DNA of 64,000 bases from assembly GCF_003124125.1 (NCBI RefSeq), contig NZ_QCXQ01000002.1, positions 519,068 to 583,067 of the forward strand, written 5' to 3'. The position numbers and the translations under genes were made by a program. The number at the start of each line of letters is the position of its first letter. Position 1 is the stretch's first letter. Shown here one piece after another: positions 42,553 through 50,788 of this stretch. The notes under the pieces are model-generated. The model worked only from the letters and a program-made list of their open reading frames with translations, did not search any database and was not told where the DNA came from. Source of the DNA: Levilactobacillus bambusae (GTDB lineage Bacteria; Bacillota; Bacilli; Lactobacillales; Lactobacillaceae).

Positions 42553-42594
42553 AAAAAGAAACCATTTAGGTGAAATTCCCGGTGGTTTCTTTTT
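42553..42594 (+). terminator. Terminator of the ROK gene
   Basis: 12-bp stem AAAAAGAAACCA/TGGTTTCTTTTT and a run of Ts. Confidence 0.82.
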
Positions 42595-42700
42595 TTGTGA
42601 TCTCATAACCAAAGTTTAAAATTAATGCCCGATTTGATCATTAAAAGTTTGAATATAAGCGATATTATAATTGTGAAATTAATATTTAGTGGTGTTAGGG

Positions 42701-42730
42701 TTGAAATTTGAAATCGGTTACATTTATAAT
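42701..42730 (+). promoter_or_regulatory. Promoter of the GPH symporter with cre in the spacer
   Basis: TTGAAA (42701-42706), 18-bp spacer, TATAAT (42725-42730). The cre TGAAATCGGTTACA (42709-42722), a full consensus match, lies inside the spacer, so CcpA binding would exclude polymerase. Confidence 0.68.
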
Positions 42731-42736
42731 TGCCGT

Positions 42737-42761
42737 ATTAAATAAAGTCGATTTACAAATC
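42737..42761 (+). promoter_or_regulatory. Shared operator of the polyol locus, copy 2
   Basis: ATTAAATAAAGTCG-A-TTTACAAATC, seven bases after the -10 box. Counterpart of 41264-41288, same orientation relative to transcription. Confidence 0.65.
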
Positions 42762-42802
42762 GTTATTTTAATTAATATGGAATCAGGAAGGGACATGACA
42801 AT

Positions 42803-44263
42803 ATGAAACGATATCTCTCTTACGCCTTGGGAGCGTTCGGCCACGATGCCTTTTACCAGACGCTAAGTATGTACTTTATGATTTTTGTGACCAGCGAGCT
42901 ATTCGTATCCAGCGATAAGGCCTGGAACACGAAGATGATCGGAATTGTGACCACGTTAATGGTCGTGATTCGGGTGGGCGAAATTATGTTTGATCCCGTC
43001 ATTGGTGGGGTGGTTGATAATACGCAAACCCGATTTGGTAAGTTTAAACCGTGGATTTTATCCGGATCCATCATTGCTTCCCTCGGGTTAGTCACCATCT
43101 TTTCCGATTTTGGCGGTCTCACCTATTCGAATCCGCTCCTCTACTTAATTCTCTTCGGAATCACATTCTTAATCCTGGACATTTTCTACTCGTTCAGTGA
43201 TATTTCATTTTGGTCCATGTTACCCGCCCTTAGTTTAGATCCTAAGGAACGTACAACGTACGCCACGGCCGGCCGATTTGGCTCAACCTTAGGAGCCCAA
43301 GGGGTCATTATTATTATCACCCCCGCCATCCTACTTTGTTCCCGACTGTTTGGCGGTAAACCTGGTCAGGAGACCCAACCTGGTTGGATGGGGTACGCCG
43401 TTGTTGTCGGTCTGCTTTGTACCGGGGGTGCCATCTTAACCTGCCTCAACACCAACGAATCGCATAACATCATTCGGAAAAACACCGTTCACACCCGGTT
43501 AATTGACGTCTTTAAGGTCATTGCTTCAAACGACCAGTTACTTTGGATTGCCCTTTCCTACATTCTCTTTGCCTTTAGCTACGTCGTCACCAATTCCCTG
43601 ATGATGTACTACTTCCGGTACCGGGTGGGTAACGTTGGTGCCTTCACCTGGGTCGGGGTCATTACTTGTATTATCGGGGTCATATCCGTTGCCGTCTTTC
43701 CCGCACTAGAAATGAAGTTCCACAGAAAAGCCATCTACGTTGGTGGGATCGTTGTGATGTTAGGCGGGTACAGCCTCTTTCTGGCAGCCGGAACAAACTT
43801 GGTCTGGGCACTGGCAGGGATCGGCCTTCTATTTGCCCCCTATCCCCTCATCTTCTTAGCCACCCTCATGGCTATCACTGACTGCGTCGAATACGGCCAG
43901 CTAAAGAGCGGGGTCAGAAACGAATCCGTAACCCTCTCCGTTCGGCCGTTGCTGGATAAACTGGCAGGGGCGGCCTCAAACGCCGTCGTGGGCGTCGTTG
44001 CTGTAGCTGCCGGGATGACCGGTTCTGCAACCCCCAGCGATATCACCCGCGCCGGGGTCACCCAGTTCAACACGTTTATGTTCTACATCCCCATGGCATT
44101 ACTCGTCGTTGCCGCCCTCCTCTTTCTTTGGAAGGTTAAGATTTCAGAGAGTGCCCACAAGCAAATCGTTCAACAGTTAAACGCTCGATTAAGCCAGCAG
44201 GAATCCCCATCAACATCTGCCGGTTCCCTGACTGAAACGGACCTGAATTCCGCTAAACTGTAA
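42803..44263 (+). CDS. GPH-family glycoside/pentoside-cation symporter
   Basis: 486 residues, 12 predicted membrane segments. Marks of the glycoside-pentoside-hexuronide family: N-terminal YALGAFGHDAFYQTLSMYFM, FDPVIGGVVDNTQTRFGKFKPWIL (about 70-93; D-P-x-x-G and the R-x-G-K/R-x-R-P-W-like loop) and DCVEYGQLKSGVRNESVTLS in the second half. There is no PTS IIA-like tail, so it lacks that type of allosteric control. Expected to import a pentoside or polyol for the SDR and kinase. Own promoter with cre and operator-like box; GGAAGGG upstream of the ATG. Confidence 0.87.
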   Translation: MKRYLSYALGAFGHDAFYQTLSMYFMIFVTSELFVSSDKAWNTKMIGIVTTLMVVIRVGEIMFDPVIGGVVDNTQTRFGKFKPWILSGSIIASLGLVTIFSDFGGLTYSNPLLYLILFGITFLILDIFYSFSDISFWSMLPALSLDPKERTTYATAGRFGSTLGAQGVIIIITPAILLCSRLFGGKPGQETQPGWMGYAVVVGLLCTGGAILTCLNTNESHNIIRKNTVHTRLIDVFKVIASNDQLLWIALSYILFAFSYVVTNSLMMYYFRYRVGNVGAFTWVGVITCIIGVISVAVFPALEMKFHRKAIYVGGIVVMLGGYSLFLAAGTNLVWALAGIGLLFAPYPLIFLATLMAITDCVEYGQLKSGVRNESVTLSVRPLLDKLAGAASNAVVGVVAVAAGMTGSATPSDITRAGVTQFNTFMFYIPMALLVVAALLFLWKVKISESAHKQIVQQLNARLSQQESPSTSAGSLTETDLNSAKL

Positions 44264-44285
44264 ACCAAGTTAGACAGAGGCTGTA

Positions 44286-44389
44286 ACATTAGTCGTTTAA
44301 GCCTAGCAAAATAAGGATCATCCCGTAATGCGAACGTCCTTTGTTCGTGTTTTGGGCTGATCCTTATTTTGATTGGGATTGACTAATGT
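44286..44389. repeat. Nested hairpin element, family B-like
   Basis: ACATTAGTC/GACTAATGT (44286-44294/44381-44389) encloses AAAATAAGGATCA/TGATCCTTATTTT (44308-44320/44358-44370) and GAAC/GTTC at the tip. Same nesting plan as family B, different sequence. Fills the first half of the gap 44264-44547. Confidence 0.6.
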
Positions 44390-44400
44390 CACGTAACTAC

Positions 44401-44442
44401 TGGCACGAAGGCATCCATACTTTGGTGGGGGGCTTCGTGCCA
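44401..44442. terminator. Hairpin, probable terminator
   Basis: 10-bp perfect arms TGGCACGAAG/CTTCGTGCCA with a 22-base loop; no long T run. Confidence 0.5.
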
Positions 44443-44460
44443 AGTTGCAGATTTGTGTTT

Positions 44461-44490
44461 TCTGAGCGAAGCGGACTTATGTCCCGGACC
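44461..44490 (-). repeat. Remnant of family B left end, inverted
   Basis: TCTGAGCGAAGCGGAC...GTCCCGGACC is the reverse complement of the GGTCCG-TTCCGCTCAGA type found at 19271 and, in variant form, at 20483. Confidence 0.45.
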
Positions 44491-44547
44491 TTTTTATGGA
44501 TAACTAATTTGACTGAGTGGGGTTGCTGACCATCTTCGAGGCACATC

Positions 44548-45192
44548 TCACCTTATTTTTACCCGCCAAAACAGCTGAGCAAACAGCACCGCTTGCGATT
44601 CATTAAGGGTACAGCCGCTGAGTTGATTGGGTTGAATTTGCAGGTTATCAAACTGGCTAGAACTTAAATTCAGGCGTTTGAGAGTGGCTTCCTCGAAGCT
44701 CGTATCCGTTAATTGACAGTCATCAAAGGTTAACCGGTCTACTTTAGCGTAGCCAAAATCAGCGCTTACTATCTGACATCCGGTCAAAACGAGTTGGGTC
44801 AATCGGCCGTCACTAAAATCAGCAAAATCCATTTTGCACCCCTGAAACGTTACCTGGTTAACATACGATTCATGAAAATTGGTTCCCACAAGTTTGCAGT
44901 TGATAAATTTCACCCGGAGTAACGATGCTCCCTCAAACCGACAATTGGATAAATCACACTGATCAAAGACCACATCCGTGAGTTCGATGCGATCCCATGT
45001 CACGCCTGCAAATACCGTGTTGGTGAACTGAGATTGCTCCACGAAGGGATGGTCTAAATCGACTCCCGTTACCGTCTCATCATGAATCAACGTCCGTTTT
45101 AACAGGTGGTCTTCGTCCTCTAAAATAGCCGTAAACGGTACCGATCGTAATTGGTCCATTTGAATTCGAGGTTCCTGCCGGGCGGTTACCAT
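44548..45192 (-). CDS. Pentapeptide-repeat protein
   Basis: 214 residues, almost wholly built from five-residue repeats of the form (A/S/T)(D/N)(F/L)xx, e.g. CDLSNCRFEGASLLRVKF, FINCKLVGTNF, CKMDFADFSDG and CQLTDTSFEEATLKRLNL, spanning about residues 40-190, with Cys frequent before the repeat Asp. A right-handed quadrilateral beta helix is expected. Length and layout resemble Qnr/MfpA-like proteins that mimic DNA and protect gyrase, but there is nothing specific to prove such a role. Its ATG overlaps the stop of the aldo/keto reductase gene (ATGGTAA), implying translational coupling. Confidence 0.85.
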   Translation of the reverse strand: MVTARQEPRIQMDQLRSVPFTAILEDEDHLLKRTLIHDETVTGVDLDHPFVEQSQFTNTVFAGVTWDRIELTDVVFDQCDLSNCRFEGASLLRVKFINCKLVGTNFHESYVNQVTFQGCKMDFADFSDGRLTQLVLTGCQIVSADFGYAKVDRLTFDDCQLTDTSFEEATLKRLNLSSSQFDNLQIQPNQLSGCTLNESQAVLFAQLFWRVKIR

Positions 45193-46163
45193 AAGTAATC
45201 GACCGGATCCTTGATGTATTGATCGTAGACGTCCCGAACAATGGCCATTTGTTCCTTGGAAAAGGCTGGCAATTCCGCTGCGGCCGCATTGGCAGTGATC
45301 TGTTCAGGCTTGCTAGCACCTGGGATCACGGCGGAAACGGCATCGTACATGAGAATGTAGCGTAAGGCCATCCCCGCTAAATCCTCCGTGCCAAGCCGCC
45401 GTTTTAATTCCGAAACAGCAGTAATTCCCGTTTCATAGTTAACCCCCGAGAAAGTTTCTCCCTTATCAAAGGCTTCCCCGTTCCGGTTGAACGAGCGGTG
45501 ATCACCCTTCCCAAACTGGGTCGTAGCGGTATACTTGCCGCTTAATAGTCCGCTAGCAAGTGGGACGCGAGCCAAAATGCCCACGTTAGCTGCCTGAGCC
45601 TCAGCAAAAAACTGTTCTTCTGGCCGTAACCGGAACATATTAAAGATAATTTCAACCGCCGAAATATCAAATTGGAGGGCCTTCATCGCTTCCTCAACCC
45701 GTTCCACGCTAACCCCGTAGTTTTGAATCTTCCCGGCCCGCTTCATTTCATCCAGGGTAAAGAACACCTCAGGATCGTAGTACACACTGGTAGGTGGGCA
45801 ATGCAGCAGTACCAAGTCTAAGGACTCAACGCCCATGTTGCTTAACGAACTGTCCACAAAGTCCGTTAAGTTGGCCTTTGAGTAGTTGGCTGCCGTGTGA
45901 GGTTCAAGCTTGCGGCCCATTTTGGTGGAGTAGTGCACGTCAGGATGCTGCTTAATGAATTCACCCACGGCATGTTCACTGTGACCATCCTGATAAATGT
46001 CCGCCGTATCAAAGTAGTTCACGCCAGACTCATAAGCGGCCGCCAAGGTGTCCGCCGCATCCCGTGGATCGAAGGGATCGCCCCACTTCGAGCCCAATTG
46101 CCAAGTTCCTAATGATACTTCACTAACCTTAAAACCCGTTTTACCTAACGTTCGAAAATCCAT
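45186..46163 (-). CDS. Aldo/keto reductase
   Basis: 325 residues, TIM-barrel oxidoreductase. Catalytic Asp and Tyr in YFDTADIYQDGHSEHAVGEF (about 49-68), Lys in YSTKMGRKL (about 78-86), His in LVLLHCPPTSVYY (about 116), and the NADPH-binding IPGASKPEQITANAAAA near the C terminus. Similar to the YccK/general stress group of Gram-positive aldo/keto reductases. Substrate unknown. AAGGAGG precedes the ATG; followed with a 7-base overlap by the pentapeptide protein. Confidence 0.88.
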   Translation of the reverse strand: MDFRTLGKTGFKVSEVSLGTWQLGSKWGDPFDPRDAADTLAAAYESGVNYFDTADIYQDGHSEHAVGEFIKQHPDVHYSTKMGRKLEPHTAANYSKANLTDFVDSSLSNMGVESLDLVLLHCPPTSVYYDPEVFFTLDEMKRAGKIQNYGVSVERVEEAMKALQFDISAVEIIFNMFRLRPEEQFFAEAQAANVGILARVPLASGLLSGKYTATTQFGKGDHRSFNRNGEAFDKGETFSGVNYETGITAVSELKRRLGTEDLAGMALRYILMYDAVSAVIPGASKPEQITANAAAAELPAFSKEQMAIVRDVYDQYIKDPVDYLW

Positions 46164-46333
46164 AGTGTCCTCCTTGAAATTCTAATTACTGTCATCTTAG
46201 CCGTTTCAGCTGGGCCGCGCAACCGGCCATGATTAGACCAATTCCGACAAATGATTATCCACCTTTTTGAAAACCGTCTGAAAACTTGTGCTATAGTGAA
46301 TATAGCGTGAATTATGAACGAGGAGTTGATCAA

Positions 46334-47077
46334 TTGCCAGTCGGACCATTTGTTGACTGTGCCTTAACGTTTTTAGGAGTTGTCGTCGGTACCCTTCTCA
46401 GGGATCGGGTGCCCCATGACATTAAGGAAGAGATGCCGCTGATCTTAGGGCTAATCTCGATGGCGTTAGGAATTGTCATGTTATTTAAAATGAAACAAAC
46501 CCCAATCGTAGTGCTCTCAACCGTTATTGGGAGTGCCATTGGAATTAGCTGCCACTTAGAAGACAACATTAAAAAGGGCCTGTTCTGGCTTCTTCGGGGT
46601 GGCAAAAAGGCCGATCAAAGTTTTGAAGCGAAGGCCCTGGAAAAAAACCGGGATGAAATTGTTAATAACAACCGGTTGGAGCAGTTAATTGCTTTACTCG
46701 TGCTCTTCAGTGTTAGCGGGATGGGCATTTTTGGTGCCTTAAACGAAGGCATGACCCATAATGCCGATATGCTGATCAGTAAGGGAATCCTCGATTTTGT
46801 TAGCGGCATGATTTTTGCAACGCTGCTTGGAATGTTAGTTGCCGTAGCGGTGATTCCCCAGGCCATTGTCTTGTTCGGGCTCTTTTACTCGGCGGTCCTC
46901 ATCATGCCCCTCATGACCCCCGATATGATCGGTAACCTCTCCGCAGCGGGCGGAATTTTAATGTTGGCCACGGGAATGCGGCTCAGCAACATTAAAACAT
47001 TTCCGATTGCTGATATGGTTCCCATCTTAATTATCGTCATGCCACTTACTTGGCTGTTAAAACCTATATTTGGCTAA
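46334..47077 (+). CDS. DUF554 membrane protein
   Basis: 247 residues, about six to seven hydrophobic segments. The N-terminal GPFVDCALTFLGVVVGTLLRDRVP and the central LFSVSGMGIFGALNEGM with GILDFVSGMIFATLLG are the conserved blocks of the DUF554 (YdfK-like) family, whose function is unknown. The frame opens at 46286, but the natural start is TTG at 46334, with AGGAG eight bases upstream; the N terminus then begins MPVGPFVD as in relatives. Monocistronic, with an imperfect terminator at its 3' end. Confidence 0.85.
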   Translation: MPVGPFVDCALTFLGVVVGTLLRDRVPHDIKEEMPLILGLISMALGIVMLFKMKQTPIVVLSTVIGSAIGISCHLEDNIKKGLFWLLRGGKKADQSFEAKALEKNRDEIVNNNRLEQLIALLVLFSVSGMGIFGALNEGMTHNADMLISKGILDFVSGMIFATLLGMLVAVAVIPQAIVLFGLFYSAVLIMPLMTPDMIGNLSAAGGILMLATGMRLSNIKTFPIADMVPILIIVMPLTWLLKPIFG

Positions 47078-47084
47078 TCCATCA

Positions 47085-47128
47085 TCACCCCATCGGTTTG
47101 CTTCATGAATCGAGCGAGGTGTTTTTTT
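47085..47128 (+). terminator. Weak terminator of the DUF554 gene
   Basis: Imperfect hairpin CACC...GGTG containing TCG/CGA, followed by a run of seven Ts. Confidence 0.45.
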
Positions 47129-47204
47129 AAGCCTTTTTTCTGACAATAAGTTAGAACCGTGTTAACCTGATCGGCATAGTTTAATGAATTGGAGGTCAAT
47201 GTAA

Positions 47205-48014
47205 ATGGTAGATATGATCGAAACAAAGGACGTTCTATTTGATGAAATTCATCAATTAAAGTTAGATGTTTATCAACCCAACCCATCAAGTATTAAGGCT
47301 AACGGTGCCGCAATAATTGATATTCATGGGGGCGGGTGGTTTAAAGGCGATAAATCTTCTGAAGGAAATCTCGCTTCCCATTTAGTTGGCCAAGGTTACT
47401 TAGTCATTGTGCCAAACTACCGGTTAGCACCGGATAACCCTTACCCAGCGGCCGTCGAGGATATTGAGACCGCTTATCAATGGCTAAAGGCCTCAGATTA
47501 TGCCTTTGACCGCAGTAAAATTGGGGCGATGGGCATGTCCTCCGGCGGTAACTTATCGGTTGAAATGGCCATTTCCGAACACATTCCCGTTGCATCCTGG
47601 TCGGGAATTATTGACTTGGATGAATGGGTCGATTCCCATCCAACGGTAAAACCCAGTCCAAATTCAGCACCGGCCCCAAACACTAACCCGGATCAAATTG
47701 ACCAGGGCGGCGATGATGATGCCTACTATAAGTGGTTCGTCTTAAACTACGTCAAGGGTGATTTGAATTTGTTGCACGATGCTTCGTTATTGCACCGGGT
47801 TACAGAGAGTACCGCACCCGTTTTAATGTGTAACTCGCTTGATGAATTGGCTCCCGTTTCCGGAGTTCAAAAGTTACAGACCCAACTCCTCGCTCATAAT
47901 GTTCCATGTGAAACAATTTTCTACGCCGGATCCCGGCACGGTGAAGCCTACTTAAACGACGCCATGCAGCCCACCTTCGATTTCTTCAACCAATATTTAA
48001 AGTTGAATAATTAA
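47205..48014 (+). CDS. Alpha/beta hydrolase of the HSL (lipase/esterase) type
   Basis: 269 residues. Oxyanion-hole motif IIDIHGGGWFKGD (about 38-50), VPNYRLAPDNPYPAAVEDIE (about 70-89), nucleophile elbow GAMGMSSGGNLSVEMA with catalytic Ser at about 114, Asp in NSLDELAPVS near 222 and His in AGSRHGEAYL near 250. No signal peptide, so cytoplasmic; probably hydrolyses short acyl esters. An insert rich in Pro/Asn/Asp (PSPNSAPAPNTNPDQIDQGG) precedes the cap region. GGAGG lies nine bases before the ATG. Followed by a strong bidirectional terminator. Confidence 0.88.
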   Translation: MVDMIETKDVLFDEIHQLKLDVYQPNPSSIKANGAAIIDIHGGGWFKGDKSSEGNLASHLVGQGYLVIVPNYRLAPDNPYPAAVEDIETAYQWLKASDYAFDRSKIGAMGMSSGGNLSVEMAISEHIPVASWSGIIDLDEWVDSHPTVKPSPNSAPAPNTNPDQIDQGGDDDAYYKWFVLNYVKGDLNLLHDASLLHRVTESTAPVLMCNSLDELAPVSGVQKLQTQLLAHNVPCETIFYAGSRHGEAYLNDAMQPTFDFFNQYLKLNN

Positions 48015-48022
48015 ATAAAACA

Positions 48023-48079
48023 CAAAAGTTCCCCGAATCCAGACGTCAGACAAGACCGTCAGGATTCGGGGAACTTTTG
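48023..48079. terminator. Bidirectional terminator
   Basis: 18-bp perfect stem CAAAAGTTCCCCGAATCC/GGATTCGGGGAACTTTTG with an inner GACG/CGTC pair; A/T runs on both sides. Serves the hydrolase and the leftward mini-gene at 48101-48172. Confidence 0.85.
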
Positions 48080-48100
48080 AATACCCAATTTTTTTATGTT

Positions 48101-48172
48101 TTAATCGTTCCAACCGCTCAACATAATGGCGACGATTCCGCCACAAAATAACCACCAAATTGCCATAAACAT
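48101..48172 (-). CDS. 23-residue membrane mini-protein
   Basis: A complete short frame on the minus strand: AGGAGG eight bases before ATG at 48172, TAA at 48103-48101, a TATACT box about 35 bases upstream (48197-48202) and a terminator just downstream. The product starts MFMAIWWLFCGGIVAIMLSG and ends with Trp, Asn, Asp: one short hydrophobic helix with two Trp at its start and a GG pair in the middle. It fits a small membrane protein, either a regulator of a larger membrane protein or a type I toxin-like peptide; I recognise no family. Ideal translation signals and bounded transcription make it credible despite its length. Confidence 0.6.
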   Translation of the reverse strand: MFMAIWWLFCGGIVAIMLSGWND

Positions 48173-48300
48173 GACCTCATCCTCCTCATCCCCTACTAGT
48201 ATAGCAAACTAGCGGCACTAAAAGCTGTTTTCCGAGAATAGTCGCTTTTTCCCGTTGAATAGCCTACAATGAAAGCAATCGTAGGAAAGGATGACGACAA

Positions 48301-49710
48301 ATGACAAAACGTGTTAAAGGTTCTTGTACGACCATCTTAGTCGGCAAGAATGCTTCCATTGATGGCTCCACCATGATTGCAAGAAACGAAGACGGTGAGG
48401 GACCTTTAAACCCACAGAAATTTGTACTCGTACAACCCGAAGACCAAGAACGCCACTATCAATCGGTTTTAAGCAAGTTTGAAATCGACTTGCCGGATAA
48501 CCCGCTCCGCTACTCGAGTGCCCCCGATGCTACCGGTAAAAACGGTATCTGGGCCGCCGCAGGGATTAACAGTGAGAACGTGGCAATGACCGCAACCGAA
48601 ACGATTACCACTAACGAACGAATTCTAGGGGTTGACCCATTAGTTGATGATGGTATTGGTGAAGAGGATTTAACGTACATCACCCTGCCTTACATCCACT
48701 CCGCCCGTGAAGGTGTCAAACGTTTGGGCGCCCTGCACGAAAAGTACGGGACATACGAAACCAACGGCGTCGCCTTCTCAGATAAGGACGAAGTTTGGTA
48801 CTTCGAAACTATCGGTGGACACCACTGGGCGGCCATTCGAATTCCAGACGACGCTTACGTTGTTGCCCCAAACCGGTTCAACATTACCGACTTTGATTTT
48901 GATTCCGACGACACTATGTACGCCGCGGATCTGCCTGAACTTATTGAAACTTACCACTTAAACCCAGATTCCGAAGGCGTCAACTTACGCCACATTTTTG
49001 GCAGTCATACCATCAAGGACACCCGGTACAATAACCCACGGACCTGGTACGGCCAAATGTACTTCAATCCTGAAATTGTTCAGGATCCGTTGGACCAAGA
49101 CTTACCGTTCATTTGCTACACGGACAAAAAGATTAGTCCTGACGACATTAAATGGGTCCTAAGTTCCCACTACCAAAATACGCCCTATGATGTGTACGGT
49201 GCCTTAGGAACTCCAGCCGAAAAGAAACTATTCCGGCCAATCGGTATCAACCGGAACGAAGAATGCCACATCTTACAAATTCGAAACGATGTCCCAGCCG
49301 CAATTGCCGGTATCCACTGGTTAGGGTTTGGACCAAATACGTTTAACGCCTTCGTTCCTTTCTATGCCAACGTTAACGACACGCCAGAAAGTTTCAAGGG
49401 CACAACCGGCGACCAAGATCCAACTAAGGCTTACTGGTTAAACAACATCATGGGCGTCTTAGGCGACACCGATTACGACCTTTACGACGATTCCGAAAGC
49501 GACTTTGAACAGTCCACCATCGCCAGCTGCAATAACATGCGAATTAAGGCCGATAAGGAAGCCGTCAACCAAAAGGATGTCACCGCCTACCTAACCCAAG
49601 TCAACCAAAACATGGCCGACCTCTACATGAAAAATGCCAACGAACTCTTAGGCAAAATGCTCATGCTCGGTCGTCCAAAAATGAAGCTGGCGTATAATTT
49701 AACGGATTAG
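48301..49710 (+). CDS. pepD: C69-family dipeptidase
   Basis: 469 residues, Ntn-hydrolase dipeptidase. After the N-terminal MTKRVKGSCTTILVGKNAS the catalytic nucleophile is Cys9; these enzymes may remove the preceding residues. IARNEDGEGPLNPQKF (about 27-42) and the central WYFETIGGHHWAAIRIPDDAYVVAPN (about 163-188) are conserved in PepD. Broad-specificity cytoplasmic cleavage of dipeptides fits a cell that imports peptides through DtpT. AAAGG lies ten bases before the ATG. Single gene. Confidence 0.92.
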   Translation: MTKRVKGSCTTILVGKNASIDGSTMIARNEDGEGPLNPQKFVLVQPEDQERHYQSVLSKFEIDLPDNPLRYSSAPDATGKNGIWAAAGINSENVAMTATETITTNERILGVDPLVDDGIGEEDLTYITLPYIHSAREGVKRLGALHEKYGTYETNGVAFSDKDEVWYFETIGGHHWAAIRIPDDAYVVAPNRFNITDFDFDSDDTMYAADLPELIETYHLNPDSEGVNLRHIFGSHTIKDTRYNNPRTWYGQMYFNPEIVQDPLDQDLPFICYTDKKISPDDIKWVLSSHYQNTPYDVYGALGTPAEKKLFRPIGINRNEECHILQIRNDVPAAIAGIHWLGFGPNTFNAFVPFYANVNDTPESFKGTTGDQDPTKAYWLNNIMGVLGDTDYDLYDDSESDFEQSTIASCNNMRIKADKEAVNQKDVTAYLTQVNQNMADLYMKNANELLGKMLMLGRPKMKLAYNLTD

Positions 49711-49798
49711 GAAGTGTAGACTTCCGCGGGAAATTCTGAGAATTTGCGGAATGGAACACGTTATTCGTTTAAGGATTAACCTCTTCATACACTAGCGC

Positions 49799-49840
49799 AA
49801 AAGTCTGTTAATGCTTGATCTTGAGCATTGACAGGCTTTT
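49799..49840 (+). terminator. Terminator of pepD
   Basis: 17-base arms AAAAGTCTGTTAATGCT/AGCATTGACAGGCTTTT with two G-T pairs, then more Ts. Confidence 0.78.
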
Positions 49841-49994
49841 TTCTACCAGAAAAATTCAATCACAAGTTAAAGTGTCGTGATTTGATGTTTATTTGGCACT
49901 GTTTGGTGTTCGAAGCCACGAGAGGACTTGGTATACTTAGTTCATCAGTTAAGGAAATAAACATTTAAAATAAATGGTCGAGGAGAATTTTAAA

Positions 49995-50777
49995 ATGACA
50001 AAGACCGGATTAATTACAGGTGCAACAGGCGGATTAGGAAGCGAATTTGTAAAATTATTTGCTGCAAAAGGTAATGATTTAGTGGTAGTTGGCCGCAATC
50101 CACAAAAGCTAACTACTTTAAAAAAAGATACAGAAAATGATTATGGCGTTCGGGTGTATACAATTGCTGTTGATTTCTCTGATGAAACAGCTGCCGAACA
50201 GATTTATGAACAAGTAAAAAAAGATCAACTTCAAATTGATTACTTGGTTAACAATGCCGGCTTAGGTGGCCAAGGCTCATTTATTGAACGGACGATGGAT
50301 CAAGATATTTCGATGATGCGAGTTAACATGTTGGTACCAACTAAATTAATGAAATTATTTATTCCAGAATTTGTTAAACGTGGGTCTGGTAAGGTACTAA
50401 ACGTTTCTTCATCGGCAGCTTTAATTCCCGGGCCGTTGCAAGCGGAATACTATGCAACTAAGGCTTATTTAACCTCTTTAAGCAATGCCATTGCCTATGA
50501 GGTTAAAGATACTGGCGTAACAGTTACAACTTTAATGCCAGGAGCGATTGAGACAGGTTTTGCAAAAGCCGGTGGCTTAACTCAGACCAAGATGTTTGCC
50601 CATGGTGCCGAGGCAGCCGACGTAGCTTTAGAAGGATATAAGGCGATGCAAGCTGGTAAATTAAATGTTTTTGCGGGTTTATCATCAATTCAACGTCCAT
50701 TTGTTGGCTTAATGCCACTGATGCCGAAAAAAGCTATCATGGGATTTGTGGCTAGTCAGCAATCTAATTCAAATTAA
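49995..50777 (+). CDS. Short-chain dehydrogenase/reductase (AT-rich)
   Basis: 260 residues, classical SDR: GLITGATGGLGSEFVKLFAA (5-24), DYLVNNAGLGGQGSF (about 81-95), active-site LNVSSSAALIPGPLQAEYYATK with Ser-Tyr-Lys (about 131-152) and MPGAIETGFAKAGG. Similar to the YqjQ/DltE-like group. GAGGAG nine bases before ATG 49995; the in-frame ATG at 49974 has no such site. Its codons are clearly AT-richer (many AAA, TTA, GAT) than those of the flanking genes, like its partner AraC gene 11 bases downstream, which suggests joint acquisition. Substrate unknown. Confidence 0.85.
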   Translation: MTKTGLITGATGGLGSEFVKLFAAKGNDLVVVGRNPQKLTTLKKDTENDYGVRVYTIAVDFSDETAAEQIYEQVKKDQLQIDYLVNNAGLGGQGSFIERTMDQDISMMRVNMLVPTKLMKLFIPEFVKRGSGKVLNVSSSAALIPGPLQAEYYATKAYLTSLSNAIAYEVKDTGVTVTTLMPGAIETGFAKAGGLTQTKMFAHGAEAADVALEGYKAMQAGKLNVFAGLSSIQRPFVGLMPLMPKKAIMGFVASQQSNSN

Positions 50778-50788
50778 AGGATAGGAAT

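Noticed and set aside
44548-45192. Calling the pentapeptide protein a quinolone-resistance Qnr
   Set aside because: Length and repeat type are similar, but no Qnr-specific loops could be recognised and the family is functionally diverse.
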